A DNA stretch of 64,000 nt from positions 1-64,000 of the forward strand of contig CAXHCA010000010.1 in NCBI GenBank assembly GCA_964015035.1, in the 5' to 3' direction. The DNA is from BQJU01 sp964015035. GTDB taxonomy: Bacteria > Bacteroidota > Bacteroidia > Chitinophagales > Saprospiraceae. This document shows, one piece after another, positions 17,028-26,362 of the stretch (within the stretch, counting starts at the first letter, position 1; each line of letters starts with the position of its first letter). The translations under genes were made by a program, and so were the position numbers. The notes beneath the pieces are model-generated. The model did no database searches. It was not told where the DNA came from and was given only the letters and a program-made list of their open reading frames with translations.

Positions 17028-19184
17028 CTAATGCTTATACCGAATCTCCATTGTGCGATTCCAGTCATTCAGCGGCGGATGTTTGAGGTAATCCTCACAG
17101 CGCTGGCAATAAATCGCCGCAACGGTATCCCCCGGATTATATTCACAGATTTGGGAAAAGATCTTTAGCGCTTCCGCAAAGCGCCCTTCGGCATAGAGGT
17201 CCATGCCCAGGTAAAAATTGAGTAATGATCCGACCTTGCGATCTGCTACTTCGGGATCTTCCGGGCTGATGAGTTCGTAAATGACATTGGATTTTTCCTT
17301 GCCTGGAACACGCACAATATCAATCTTGCGTAAGCTAAAATCAAAAGGATTGCTTAAAGAGCGGTAGGTATAATCGCTGAGGAGGATGGGTGTTTTAAAA
17401 TACTTGGTCAAATCCTCCAGGCGACTGGCCAGGTTGACCGTATCGCCGATCACCGTGGTATCCAGGCGATTCTCAGAGCCCACAGTGCCGAGCATCAATT
17501 CCCCGGTATTGATGCCAATGCCAAAATCGATGGCACTTAATCCCATAGTCTGACGATGGTCATTAAAGTCTTTCAAAGCTTCTCGCAAAGCGAGGGCCGT
17601 TTTCACCGCCGCATCCGCAGAACGATCTTCCGGGCGATCCCGAAATAAAGCCATAATGGCATCTCCGATATATTTGTCAATAAATCCACCGTGCTGCTCA
17701 ATGTAGGGTTCCATTTTTTTGAAATAGCTATTCAAAAACTGGAAATTATTTTGCGGACTCAACCGCTCTGATAGCTTGGTAAAGGACCGCAGATCGGAAA
17801 ACAACACCGTCATCACCTTTGCCGTAGAATCTCCCATCTGAATCTGCGCGTAATCTTCTTTTCCCAATTCCTGCAAAAATTGCACCGGCACAAACCGCTT
17901 GATGGCCCGATTGAGCTGCACCTGATTGTCTACCACTTTTTTTAGTTCGTGGGAAAGGTCCGCCACCCGTTGGTACGCCTTGGAAAATCGAGCGGCTAGG
18001 AAAGCAGAGTTGGCCACAAAAAAGATAAATACGCCCACCATCGCAAGATTGTCATAACCGGTGATGGCAATGCCATTGGTGTACAATAAATCATTGGTCA
18101 CCCCTAATATCAAGGCCAATAATCCGGCAAAAAACAATATGGCGTACGTTGGCCGTCGACGCAAAATCAGCGCCAGCCCGGAGGCGATATAGACCAACCC
18201 GATAGCTGTAACGGCATGATAGATGGTCAATCCTTGTGTATAAAATGTACTAGGACTCACGATAATGACAATCGAATACACCACCGCCGGTACCGCGAGG
18301 GTAATCAGCTGCCACCTCGGATATTCCCTGGGGAAAACCGTATGGATGTACCAGAAGAAAAAGAGCGACCCGATGGGATAAATGAGGTAATCAATTCGAA
18401 ACAATAACGCCCAATACTCGGAACCGTAGAGCGTGTACAGGACTCGTTGCCCCACCAACAATACCCGTATGCCCATGGCCAGTGATACAATGGCAAAATA
18501 CAATAAGGAAGTATCTTTACGCCGGACCAAAAAGATAATAAAATGATAAAGGGCAATGATCATTAGCGCACCAAAGAGGATGGAATCAAGCGTAATGAGG
18601 CCATTTTCGGCCACCATTACTGATTCCGGCAAGCCAAGAACCGGGGCAGTTGGGACGGCCCGTGCCCGGGAGTGAAAATTGGAAACCTGCAATATGATAT
18701 CCAGCGTTTCACTTTCATTATCAAAAAAAACAAGCCGAGAACTATAATCCGGACGAGCATCTGTGGCTTCACAGCTCACCACTCCATTTTCCTGTAATAT
18801 TTGTCCGTTGACCAGCAGTCGATAGGCCGATTCAATATGTTTGAGCGAAAAGACTAGGCTCGTTTTAGGAACACCTGTAACCCGCAGATTGTAAGTGATA
18901 CACCCTTGCGTTTCCGAAACCTGTACGTGGTCTGCTCCATCCGGTACTGAGACAAGGAAGCGTTTCATGCCCTTTAGTTGCTCTCCGGCCAATAATTGAT
19001 CAGGATAAAAGGCCCACTCTCCAGCGAGTTTAATCATGCCCTTTTGCGAAAAATCCCAGTTGGAAAGATTCAGCACTCCACGCCGGGCCACCGGATCATT
19101 CGATGGAAGCCGATGGCAAGCGCTGCTTAGGAGCAGGCAGCAAAGCGTTAGCGCAAGAGCGTAATGATGTTTAAATATCCCCAT
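17028..19184 (-). CDS. 7TMR-DISM adenylate cyclase
   Basis: This 718-residue protein has a lipoprotein-like N-terminus (LLLSSAC) and an extracytoplasmic jelly-roll sensor domain (about 30-185) of the 7TMR-DISM type. About seven membrane helices follow (about 195-410), then a short coiled linker and a class III nucleotide cyclase domain (about 455-640). FSDLRSFT and IGDAIMALF carry the two metal-binding Asp residues. FIDKYIGD supplies a Lys and VIGDTVNLASRLE an Asp at the purine-selecting positions, which favours ATP over GTP. It would make cAMP at the inner membrane in response to an external ligand. The C-terminal ~60 residues resemble a TPR pair. It stands alone in its orientation. Confidence 0.85.
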   Translation of the reverse strand: MGIFKHHYALALTLCCLLLSSACHRLPSNDPVARRGVLNLSNWDFSQKGMIKLAGEWAFYPDQLLAGEQLKGMKRFLVSVPDGADHVQVSETQGCITYNLRVTGVPKTSLVFSLKHIESAYRLLVNGQILQENGVVSCEATDARPDYSSRLVFFDNESETLDIILQVSNFHSRARAVPTAPVLGLPESVMVAENGLITLDSILFGALMIIALYHFIIFLVRRKDTSLLYFAIVSLAMGIRVLLVGQRVLYTLYGSEYWALLFRIDYLIYPIGSLFFFWYIHTVFPREYPRWQLITLAVPAVVYSIVIIVSPSTFYTQGLTIYHAVTAIGLVYIASGLALILRRRPTYAILFFAGLLALILGVTNDLLYTNGIAITGYDNLAMVGVFIFFVANSAFLAARFSKAYQRVADLSHELKKVVDNQVQLNRAIKRFVPVQFLQELGKEDYAQIQMGDSTAKVMTVLFSDLRSFTKLSERLSPQNNFQFLNSYFKKMEPYIEQHGGFIDKYIGDAIMALFRDRPEDRSADAAVKTALALREALKDFNDHRQTMGLSAIDFGIGINTGELMLGTVGSENRLDTTVIGDTVNLASRLEDLTKYFKTPILLSDYTYRSLSNPFDFSLRKIDIVRVPGKEKSNVIYELISPEDPEVADRKVGSLLNFYLGMDLYAEGRFAEALKIFSQICEYNPGDTVAAIYCQRCEDYLKHPPLNDWNRTMEIRYKH

Positions 19185-19286
19185 TTCTAGTGTTTCCGCA
19201 TTTCTACCCAGTTGCCAAATTGGGTGTTTTTACGCTTAATAAACATTCTAATTAGCAATAAATTGCCGACAAAAAGAACATCAACT

Positions 19287-20633
19287 ATGGCAAACCGAAT
19301 CCACATTTACTTCCGTGACTTACAAAAGACCAAAAATCCGGCCGCATATTTGAAAGCCAAATATAAGGGGAAAAATACTGGCATCGATAGTCTGACGCTA
19401 TTATCCGCACCTGATTGGGATGACCTGGCCCAAAGTGGCCCCCTACAAGAAAATGAAGCACCACCTTTGGCCACCCCGGATACAGTCAAAAATTCCAAGG
19501 CTATCTTAAAGCGGTACGCAAAGAAAATCAAGTGTATGATCGAAGAAGTAGATGATGCAGCACCATTGGCCAAAGGAGAAAAGGTGAAGAAAAATGGTGA
19601 CATTCCCGGCTTTCTGAGTAAAGAGTGGCGAGGGTTCGCTGCCAATACGGTGGTTCTGAAACGCTCCACTAATGAAGCGACCTTGTACTTCATCTATGAA
19701 CATCTGCGCCTTGAAGACGGACTGTTGATTGAAATTCCGCTTTCTGAGGAAATGCGGTTGTATAGTGATTTTACATTTGCCGTAGCGGCAGCAGGTCCAG
19801 ATTGGGCAGCAGGCGCAAAGACTCTGGCGAAGGGATTGGCCGGATTAGCCCCTCCACCGCTTAATGTCATCGGGGCAGCCCTGCTTGATCTGGTATTCCC
19901 CAGTAGCAACTCCATCAACTGGGATGCCGTCTATCAGCAATTTCAACAGATCGTCACCCAATCGCTGACTCAACAAACGCTAGATGAAACTCGTGCAAAA
20001 ATTGGCGGTGTCATTTCCTGGCTAAACACTCAATATCTTATTTTAAAAGCTGATCCCAACTTTCCCAGAGAAAAATTGCAGGAAGAATTGGGCCGTTACG
20101 ATACCATCATGTATGTAGATGTGGTATCTATTCTCCTTGATGAACGCTGGGAATTAGGTGGATTCCCTAATTTTCTGGTTGCTGCCGGTACTCACCTCGG
20201 TATCTTACAGGAAAGAGCATTAGTGAGCCCCGGTGACCCGCGTCAATCTGCCTTTGCTGGCTCGGTGAAAGCCCGTGCAGCTCAATTTGTAGACCACATC
20301 AATAAGACGGTCCCAAAAATCATCAATGCACGGGTGGCACAGGTCACTGGCCTAAAAGTACATAAAGAAACTTCTTACCATGCCTACCCCGCCGTAATTA
20401 CCACGTACTCCTATTATTTTGAAGATCCCAAGGCAGGCTACCGCTCCCCTAATATCGGTAATGCCGGGTCCAAAAAATCACTGGAAGACGATTATAAAAA
20501 CCGGGCCACCGAACAGCGCAATTTATACATTGCCAATCTCAGAACCCAGACTGCCGCAGAAGTAGAAAACAATGCCTTTCCCGTTCGGGATAGCTGGCAG
20601 GTACTGGTCACGGATCCAATTCCGATTGGTTAA
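19287..20633 (+). CDS. Protein with Cry delta-endotoxin N-terminal-like helical domain
   Basis: A 448-residue product from the ATG at 19287 (MANRIHIYF); an upstream TTG at 19212 is less likely because the added residues are low-quality. Residues about 170-360 resemble domain I of insecticidal Cry toxins: a hydrophobic Gly/Ala/Pro-rich lead (GAALLDLVFPSS), then NWDAVYQQFQQIVTQSL around 212, a long amphipathic helix series, and a hydrophobic central helix FPNFLVAAGTHLGILQERA near 293. Cry domains II and III appear absent and the first ~165 residues are unrelated. No signal peptide is visible. It may form pores, but that is inference. A perfect 15-bp inverted repeat lies just after the stop. Confidence 0.6.
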   Translation: MANRIHIYFRDLQKTKNPAAYLKAKYKGKNTGIDSLTLLSAPDWDDLAQSGPLQENEAPPLATPDTVKNSKAILKRYAKKIKCMIEEVDDAAPLAKGEKVKKNGDIPGFLSKEWRGFAANTVVLKRSTNEATLYFIYEHLRLEDGLLIEIPLSEEMRLYSDFTFAVAAAGPDWAAGAKTLAKGLAGLAPPPLNVIGAALLDLVFPSSNSINWDAVYQQFQQIVTQSLTQQTLDETRAKIGGVISWLNTQYLILKADPNFPREKLQEELGRYDTIMYVDVVSILLDERWELGGFPNFLVAAGTHLGILQERALVSPGDPRQSAFAGSVKARAAQFVDHINKTVPKIINARVAQVTGLKVHKETSYHAYPAVITTYSYYFEDPKAGYRSPNIGNAGSKKSLEDDYKNRATEQRNLYIANLRTQTAAEVENNAFPVRDSWQVLVTDPIPIG

Positions 20634-20637
20634 ATAC

Positions 20638-20674
20638 TGTTCGGAAGTGAACAATGATCGTTCACTTCCGAACA
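20638..20674. terminator. Perfect 15-bp hairpin after the Cry-like gene
   Basis: TGTTCGGAAGTGAAC (20638-20652) is exactly complementary to GTTCACTTCCGAACA (20660-20674) with a 7-base loop. It begins 5 bases after the stop codon. The following bases (ACTCTTTCGCC) are only weakly T-rich, so it may be a terminator, an mRNA 3'-end stabiliser or an operator for the next gene. Confidence 0.6.
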
Positions 20675-20783
20675 ACTCTTTCGCCTCTATCTTTCAACAA
20701 CACACTGTTTTTCAAACAATTAGACAACAAGGCATAAAAATTGCGGCTTCCAAATTATTGAAATCACCCTTGAATGCCTACTT

Positions 20784-23168
20784 ATGTTGTACAACTACAT
20801 CAAAGTTAGTTTACGTAGTTTTTTGAAAAATAGAACCATTGCAACCATTAATATTCTTAGCCTGGCAGTCGGTCTTGCCGGAGCTATGGCCATTTACTTT
20901 TACGTCCACCAGGAATTGGGCGTAGATCATCAGCACCTCAATGCCAACCGCATTTATCGCATCACCTTGGATGAGACGATCAATAAGGCCGATGGCCGTC
21001 ATTTGGCGACAGTGGGCCCTCCTTACGCACCCTTTTTAGAACAAGAGTACCCGGAGGTGGAGCAAGCCGTAAGAATTCGCTACACCGATGATGTCGTTCT
21101 CAGTGTTGAAGATCAGCAATATTACGAAAAGGGACTGATGTACGTCGATGAGGGATTCTTCAATTTATTCTCTTTCCCATTACAAGAAGGTGATCCTCAA
21201 GAAGTGCTCAAAGCCCCCAATTCAATTGTGTTGACACCGGCCATGGCCCAGAAATATTTTGGCAATACCAACCCCATTGGCAAAAGCCTGCTGCTCGATG
21301 GGGAAACGGCCCTTAACGTCACCGGCCTTTTAGCGGAAGCTCCACAAGAAACCCACCTGCAATTTGATGGATTGATCTCCTTTTCCACCTTTAAGGTCCC
21401 CTACGGCTATCCCGTTACTCTCAATAGCTGGGGCTGGATTTCTTTTCACACCTACCTTTTGCTAAATGAGGCCAACGATGTTGAGGCTTTCGCCAATAAA
21501 ATGCCCGATTTTATCAGCAAACACCAGGGAGAAGAACGCGCCGGTCGTTTCGCCTTGCGCTTTCAACCCCTGACCGATATCTATTTCCATTCCGGTACTC
21601 TGATGAACAACGATCCCTGTCGATCGGGAAACCTCGTGTACATCTATGGCCTTTCTGTATTAGCATTGCTGCTATTACTCATCGCCGGATTCAACTATAT
21701 GAATATTGCCACTGCCCGGTCTATCCGTCGCGGTAAGGAGGTGGGGGTACGCAAGGTGTTGGGAGCCGGAAAAAAAGCCATTTTACAGCAAATGCTTATC
21801 GAATCACTGGTAGTGGCCTTTTTAAGTTTGTTAATGGCCATTGTGATATTCGAAATTTTCAAAAACCCGTTGAGCAAGGCCCTAAATCTCGATCAGGTGC
21901 CTACCCCCGGCGATTATCTGATACTTCTGCCCTGGTTACTTGGTATTGCGGCAATAGTGGGCTTGCTGGCCGGCCTGTATCCTTCCACCATCCTTTCCCG
22001 ATTCAAAACAGTAGATGCGATGAAGGGACAGTTGAAAACCGGGATGGCGGGGATTTCCTTACGGAAATTTTTGATCGTTACGCAGTTTGTAGTCACGGCC
22101 GGATTGATTGCCGGAGCCCTGATGGTCTACCAACAAATGCAATACGTTCAACACAAATCAATGGGCTTTGACCAGGAACAATTGGTATCCATTCAGATGC
22201 AAACCCCCGATTTTCTGCAACGCTACCCCCGGGCCAAAGAAACCCTTCTGCAAAACCCCAACGTCCTGAGTGTTTCGGCCGGAGACGTTTTGGATGGCGA
22301 CTACGGTTCTGTGCCCATTGTTCCCGATGGTATGGCCCCAGATGAGGCCCCGGCCATGCACATCCTGGGTGGTTATTTTGATTATTTCACCACGCTGGGC
22401 GTAGAATTTCTGGAAGGGAGGGATTTTTCCTCCACCTACGGCAGTGATACTACCGCCATCATCCTCAACGAATCCGCCGCTCAATTTTTCGGTTGGGAGG
22501 CCCCCATTGGCAAACGCATCACCATCGGTGAGATTAAAACGGGTGAAGTAGTGGGTATCGTGAAAGATTTTCATTTTAAATCACTGCACGATCCGATTCA
22601 ACCCGTGGTTGCCTTCCTTCCGGAAACCCACATGGAATACCTCGTGCTACGCATCAAACCGGGAGATGTGGCCCAAACCGTCGCTTCCCTGCAGGAAGAC
22701 TGGCAACAAATTGCACCGGAATTACCCTTTGATTTTGCCTTCCTGGATGACCAGATCAATTTGCGCTACCAAGCCGACAATGCCTTTTCCCGATTGATTG
22801 GTTTTTTCAGTACGCTGGCCATTATTTTAGCCTGTCTGGGATTGTACGGCCTGATTGCCACAATCATTGAATATCGGTTTAGAGAAATTGGCATTCGGAA
22901 AGTATTGGGGGCTACCCTTGGCCAACTGGCGGTATTATTGTCCCGTGAATTTCTACTATTGGTGATCGGTGCCAACTTGCTTGCCATTCCGCTTGCCGTG
23001 TGGGGCATTCGCCATTGGTTACAAAATTTTACCTATCATATTGACATCCCGTGGACGGCCTTTCTCATTTCTGGGGGCATTACCCTGCTTTTTGCGGTTC
23101 TGGCCATTAGTCACCAAACCCTACGTGCTGCATTGGCCAACCCCGTGGATGCCCTCAGAGATGAATGA
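20784..23168 (+). CDS. FtsX/MacB-type ABC transporter permease
   Basis: This 794-residue permease has the Bacteroidota layout: an N-terminal helix (TINILSLAVGLAGAMAIYFY), a periplasmic MacB_PCD domain (about 50-250), an FtsX domain of three helices (about 285-400), a second core (helix near FLIVTQFVVTAGLIAGALMV), a second periplasmic domain, and a C-terminal FtsX domain (LATIIEYRFREIGIRKVLGA). The motif IRRGKEVGVRKVLGA appears near 313 and its twin near 690. No ATPase gene is adjacent, so the nucleotide-binding partner lies elsewhere. Such permeases usually act as mechanotransmission exporters of lipoproteins, peptides or antibiotics. Confidence 0.9.
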   Translation: MLYNYIKVSLRSFLKNRTIATINILSLAVGLAGAMAIYFYVHQELGVDHQHLNANRIYRITLDETINKADGRHLATVGPPYAPFLEQEYPEVEQAVRIRYTDDVVLSVEDQQYYEKGLMYVDEGFFNLFSFPLQEGDPQEVLKAPNSIVLTPAMAQKYFGNTNPIGKSLLLDGETALNVTGLLAEAPQETHLQFDGLISFSTFKVPYGYPVTLNSWGWISFHTYLLLNEANDVEAFANKMPDFISKHQGEERAGRFALRFQPLTDIYFHSGTLMNNDPCRSGNLVYIYGLSVLALLLLLIAGFNYMNIATARSIRRGKEVGVRKVLGAGKKAILQQMLIESLVVAFLSLLMAIVIFEIFKNPLSKALNLDQVPTPGDYLILLPWLLGIAAIVGLLAGLYPSTILSRFKTVDAMKGQLKTGMAGISLRKFLIVTQFVVTAGLIAGALMVYQQMQYVQHKSMGFDQEQLVSIQMQTPDFLQRYPRAKETLLQNPNVLSVSAGDVLDGDYGSVPIVPDGMAPDEAPAMHILGGYFDYFTTLGVEFLEGRDFSSTYGSDTTAIILNESAAQFFGWEAPIGKRITIGEIKTGEVVGIVKDFHFKSLHDPIQPVVAFLPETHMEYLVLRIKPGDVAQTVASLQEDWQQIAPELPFDFAFLDDQINLRYQADNAFSRLIGFFSTLAIILACLGLYGLIATIIEYRFREIGIRKVLGATLGQLAVLLSREFLLLVIGANLLAIPLAVWGIRHWLQNFTYHIDIPWTAFLISGGITLLFAVLAISHQTLRAALANPVDALRDE

Positions 23169-23232
23169 GCCTGGCTGGGCGCGAAAACGCTACATTCCGT
23201 CATTTTGCGAAAAACCCGCGTTAATTCACAGT

Positions 23233-23646
23233 TTATTGCCGTTCTTCAAAGTAATCAAAAGATTCCTTGATCAACGCTTTTAAAATTTCCTGGTCTACAT
23301 CTTCCAGCTTATTGATGTAGAGGCAAGCTTTTCCGGTTTTATATTTTCCGAGTTGTTGCATCAGCTCTTTGTAGCGGCCAAAACCGGGCATGATGTACAC
23401 CGTCAGGCTCTGTTTGCGTGGAGAAAACCCCGTGCGAAACCAGTCTCCCTCCCGGCCACTGTCGTATTTGTAGTGATAGTCCCCAAAACCAACAATACTG
23501 GAGCCCCACATCTTCGGTTTTGCACCTGTCATTTTTTTCATCATGTTCAAAATGACAAAGCTGTCTTCCCTCCTTTTATCATGTTCAACTGAATTTAGGA
23601 AGGCCTCAACACTGCCATCATGCTTTTTTGTCTTTAATTCCGCCAT
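23233..23646 (-). CDS. DUF1801 domain protein
   Basis: This 137-residue soluble protein fits DUF1801 (YdhG-like fold): GSVEAFLNSVEHDKRREDSF, then MWGSSIVGFGDYHYKYDSGR, a beta-rich middle (GFSPRKQSLTVYIMPGF) and a C-terminal LGKYKTGKACLYINKLEDVD helix region. The biochemical function of the family is not established. It is convergent with the FtsX gene and has its own upstream region before the divergent oxidoreductase at 23774. Confidence 0.88.
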   Translation of the reverse strand: MAELKTKKHDGSVEAFLNSVEHDKRREDSFVILNMMKKMTGAKPKMWGSSIVGFGDYHYKYDSGREGDWFRTGFSPRKQSLTVYIMPGFGRYKELMQQLGKYKTGKACLYINKLEDVDQEILKALIKESFDYFEERQ

Positions 23647-23773
23647 CAGTATCTGATTTTGCTATTGCAATAAAGATAAACAAAAATGTGGTTTTTATCG
23701 CCAAAGGCCTATCTTGGAGGTTCCCCTAAAACCCAAAAACTAATTCCTACAACCAAACTAAATCTTACCACTC

Positions 23774-24772
23774 ATGAATAAACAGCTGATTTTTAAAAAA
23801 CGTCCGGTGGGAATACCGGAAGCAGACACCTGGGAACTGCAAGAAAACCCTATCCCAAAAATCAAAGCAGGCGAAGTGTTGATCAAACAGCACTACATCT
23901 CTTTAGACCCGGCCATGCGCGGCTGGATGAACGAGGGTAAGTCCTATATTCCTCCCGTGCAAATTGGTGAGGTGATGCGTGCCGGATCGGTTGGAGAAGT
24001 GATCGAATCCCAGAACGCTGGCATTCCCGTAGGCACCTTTATGGCAGGTAATGGCGGTGTGCAGCAATACCTCGCTACCGATGGGAAGGGCTGGCACCCT
24101 GTCGATCCCAACCTGGCACCCTTGCCGACTTACATCAGTACCCTGGGAATGCCGGGTATGACCGCCTATTTTGGCCTGACTGAAGTAGCAAAATTGCAGG
24201 ATGGAGAAAACCTGCTGGTTTCCGGTGCCGCTGGTGCGGTGGGCAGTGTGGTGGGACAAATCGGTAAGATCAAAGGCTGCAAAGTAGTCGGTATCGCCGG
24301 TGGACCGGAAAAATGCCGTTATCTGATCGAAGAACTGGGGTTTGACGGAGCGATTGATTACAAAAATGAATCTGTCCGTGCCCGCATCAAAGAAGAAATG
24401 CCCGAAGGGGTAGATGTCTATTTCGATAATGTGGGAGGCGAAATTCTGGACATTGCGTTGACCCGCATTCGCAGGCATGCCCGTATTGTCATCTGTGGCG
24501 CTATCTCTCAATACAACAATACCACTGCCGTGAAGGGGCCTAGCAATTACATGTCACTGCTGGTCAATCGTGCCCGCATGGAGGGGATGGTGGTCTTTGA
24601 TTACGCCAAGGATTACGGAAAAGCCGCTCGCCAAATGGGTCAGTGGATGTCAGAAGGCAAAATGAAATCCAGAGAGGATGTATACGAGGGCATCGAAAAT
24701 TTCCATAAGACCTTTTTGCGACTGTTTTCCGGTGAAAAGATGGGTAAGCTGGTGCTAAAAGTCTCGGAATAA
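23774..24772 (+). CDS. Zinc-independent MDR NADP-dependent oxidoreductase
   Basis: A 332-residue medium-chain reductase of the CurA/leukotriene-B4-dehydrogenase branch. The substrate-side N-terminal domain begins QLIFKKRPVGIPEADTWEL and contains ISLDPAMRGWMNE. The Rossmann nucleotide loop is GAAGAVGSVVGQIGK (around residue 156) and GGPEKC follows at the NADP-selective beta turn. Structural zinc ligands are absent. It likely reduces the C=C bond of alpha,beta-unsaturated carbonyls with NADPH. The stop is 14 bases before the start of an SDR reductase, so the pair is probably one transcript. Confidence 0.9.
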   Translation: MNKQLIFKKRPVGIPEADTWELQENPIPKIKAGEVLIKQHYISLDPAMRGWMNEGKSYIPPVQIGEVMRAGSVGEVIESQNAGIPVGTFMAGNGGVQQYLATDGKGWHPVDPNLAPLPTYISTLGMPGMTAYFGLTEVAKLQDGENLLVSGAAGAVGSVVGQIGKIKGCKVVGIAGGPEKCRYLIEELGFDGAIDYKNESVRARIKEEMPEGVDVYFDNVGGEILDIALTRIRRHARIVICGAISQYNNTTAVKGPSNYMSLLVNRARMEGMVVFDYAKDYGKAARQMGQWMSEGKMKSREDVYEGIENFHKTFLRLFSGEKMGKLVLKVSE

Positions 24773-24786
24773 AACTGCTTAAAAAA

Positions 24787-25536
24787 ATGGATTTTAAAAA
24801 TAAAATCGTGCTCATTACCGGTGCCGGCTCGGGCATTGGCCGCAATACAGCGGAGGCATTTGCGAAAGCTGGCGCCCAAGTGGTCGTTTCAGATATTAAT
24901 ATTGCAGGAGGTGAAGAAACCGTCAAGCAAATCCACGCGGAGTCTGGTAAAGCCACTTTCGTGAAATGTGATGTCGCCAACTATGAGGAGGTCCAACAAC
25001 TGATAAAAACCATTGTTGCTCAGCATGGCCAATTGGACATTGCCGTCAATAACGCGGGCATTGCCCCTAAAGAACCTGCCAAAACCGGCGAGTCTTCCCT
25101 CTATGATTGGGAACAGGTCATTGCCATCAATCAGACCGGCGTTTTCTACTGCATGAAGGAGGAACTCAAACAAATGATGCAGCAAGAAAGTGGCAATATC
25201 ATCAATATTTCCTCCGTCGCCGGATTAAAAGCTTTGCCGGAAAACCTGTCTTATGTAGCCAGCAAGCACGCCGTAGTAGGCATGACCAAGACCGCGGCAT
25301 TGGAGTACGCGAGGCAGGGCATCAGACTCAATGCCGTATGTCCGGTCTTTACGGTATCACCCATGTTCGACCCGGCGCAGCTGGGGGATTATGCGGAAAA
25401 GCTCAAACGGCTCATCCCCATGAAACGCTTTGGGCGCACCCAGGAAATTGCAGACGTCATCCTTTGGCTGGCCTCCGAACAATCCAGCTTTGTTACCGGA
25501 CAGGCCATTGCCGTAGATGGTGGAATGACGGCGTGA
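24787..25536 (+). CDS. SDR-family oxidoreductase
   Basis: This 249-residue classical short-chain dehydrogenase has a TGAGSGIG cofactor loop (11-18), NNAG (88-91), N115, the IISS serine (142-143), and Y156/K160 (SYVASK). The acidic residue after beta-2 (SDIN, D36) predicts NAD rather than NADP preference. The carbonyl or alcohol substrate is unknown. Pairing with the upstream MDR reductase suggests successive steps on related carbonyl compounds, which is inference. Confidence 0.9.
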   Translation: MDFKNKIVLITGAGSGIGRNTAEAFAKAGAQVVVSDINIAGGEETVKQIHAESGKATFVKCDVANYEEVQQLIKTIVAQHGQLDIAVNNAGIAPKEPAKTGESSLYDWEQVIAINQTGVFYCMKEELKQMMQQESGNIINISSVAGLKALPENLSYVASKHAVVGMTKTAALEYARQGIRLNAVCPVFTVSPMFDPAQLGDYAEKLKRLIPMKRFGRTQEIADVILWLASEQSSFVTGQAIAVDGGMTA

Positions 25537-25610
25537 CATCAATTAAATTTTAGTTAAAAATGAAATTCTCATTGAAAATCCCCAGATAATAATGAAATTT
25601 GTAGTCTGAT

Positions 25611-25949
25611 ATGAAAAGACCATTAACTTCATTCCTGCTTTTCTACCTGTTGGGCGCCACCTTTAGTCCGGTGCTGGCACATGTAGATATCGCCACAGAA
25701 CAAGGACTCTGGATGGCAGTGGCGGAAGACGTCGCAGAAGTCGGTCAGGAATGGAACGAATGGTTGCCTCAATCGCCTGAATTTGGAGGCGAAAATCACT
25801 TCTTCAATATCGGCCATTTTAATTCTCGCCCTTCCCAACTGGCGATGAACCTGGCCGTTGCCAATCAAGCAAAAGCTTCCCGAAATAAAGCCGTATCCCA
25901 ACCGCTTTATCTGCTTTTTCACGCATTGGTTCTTTACGATCTCCACTAA
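25611..25949 (+). CDS. Small secreted hypothetical protein
   Basis: A 112-residue frame with a clear signal peptide (LLFYLLGATFSPVLA, cleavage before HVDIA). The mature part has an acidic first half (EDVAEVGQEWNEWLPQ) and a hydrophobic end (PLYLLFHALVLYDLH). I do not recognise a family. It lies 74 bases after the SDR gene on the same strand. The signal peptide supports real coding; the overlapping minus frame is taken as a shadow. Confidence 0.5.
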   Translation: MKRPLTSFLLFYLLGATFSPVLAHVDIATEQGLWMAVAEDVAEVGQEWNEWLPQSPEFGGENHFFNIGHFNSRPSQLAMNLAVANQAKASRNKAVSQPLYLLFHALVLYDLH

Positions 25950-26275
25950 TATTTATTGTTTAAAACAACTCTTCCAGTTGTAATAACACTGGAGGCCTTG
26001 CTTGTGGTCATATTGCTGCTTGATCTAGTCTATTTTGATTGCAGCAAGATTACAAGAAACACTTCGCACTTACTATCACCAAGCTACGTACTATCGAAGT
26101 GAGTTTTACCGAGATTATTTGAACCAAGCTCAAGAAAAGCGCATGGACAATGGTTGGAATGCCAATGGTCAAATGCAGATACCAAGTGAATAAAGAATAG
26201 AGGATTTTACCAGTTATTTTGATAAAGCTGGAGCTTACCAACCCGTAAGCTCCGGCATTTTAAATCTTCAAAATC
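25950..26275. other. Region with possible small or frame-disrupted gene
   Basis: Two short plus-strand frames overlap here. Frame A (TTG at 25956, stop 26102, 48 residues) encodes a transmembrane-like stretch, VVITLEALLVVILLLDLVYF. Frame B (TTG at 26035, stop 26193, 52 residues) encodes a Tyr/Gln-rich soluble stretch including YYHQATYYRSEFYRDYLNQA. Together they read like one membrane-anchored small protein broken by a frameshift, followed by a strong hairpin at 26227. Neither has an ATG start. Confidence 0.25.
26227..26262. terminator. Hairpin terminator
   Basis: GCTGGAGCTTAC (26227-26238) pairs with GTAAGCTCCGGC (26245-26256) with one G-U pair and a 6-base loop, followed by ATTTTA. It probably ends transcription arriving from the left. 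Confidence 0.6.
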
Positions 26276-26362
26276 ATGGTTAAGAGCTTTTTATATGCCG
26301 CTGTTGGCATTTTCATGGTGTTCACTTACATCAAGCGAAAATGGCAATCTCCCAGCAAATAA
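26276..26362 (+). CDS. 28-residue single-pass membrane peptide (candidate)
   Basis: An ATG-started 28-codon frame encodes MVKSFLYAAVGIFMVFTY followed by a basic tail IKRKWQSPSK. The pattern of one hydrophobic helix then a strongly positive C-terminus fits a small inner-membrane protein with its tail in the cytoplasm. It sits between a hairpin terminator and the DUF1573 gene. Coding is suggested only by the start codon, the clean helix and the basic tail. Confidence 0.3.
   Translation: MVKSFLYAAVGIFMVFTYIKRKWQSPSK

Noticed and set aside
19212..19286. N-terminal extension of the Cry-like protein from a TTG codon
   Set aside because: The added residues contain no signal peptide or domain start, and the ATG at 19287 is well placed.
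23903..24511. 202-residue minus-strand frame inside the MDR oxidoreductase
   Set aside because: Antisense shadow of a well-supported enzyme gene.
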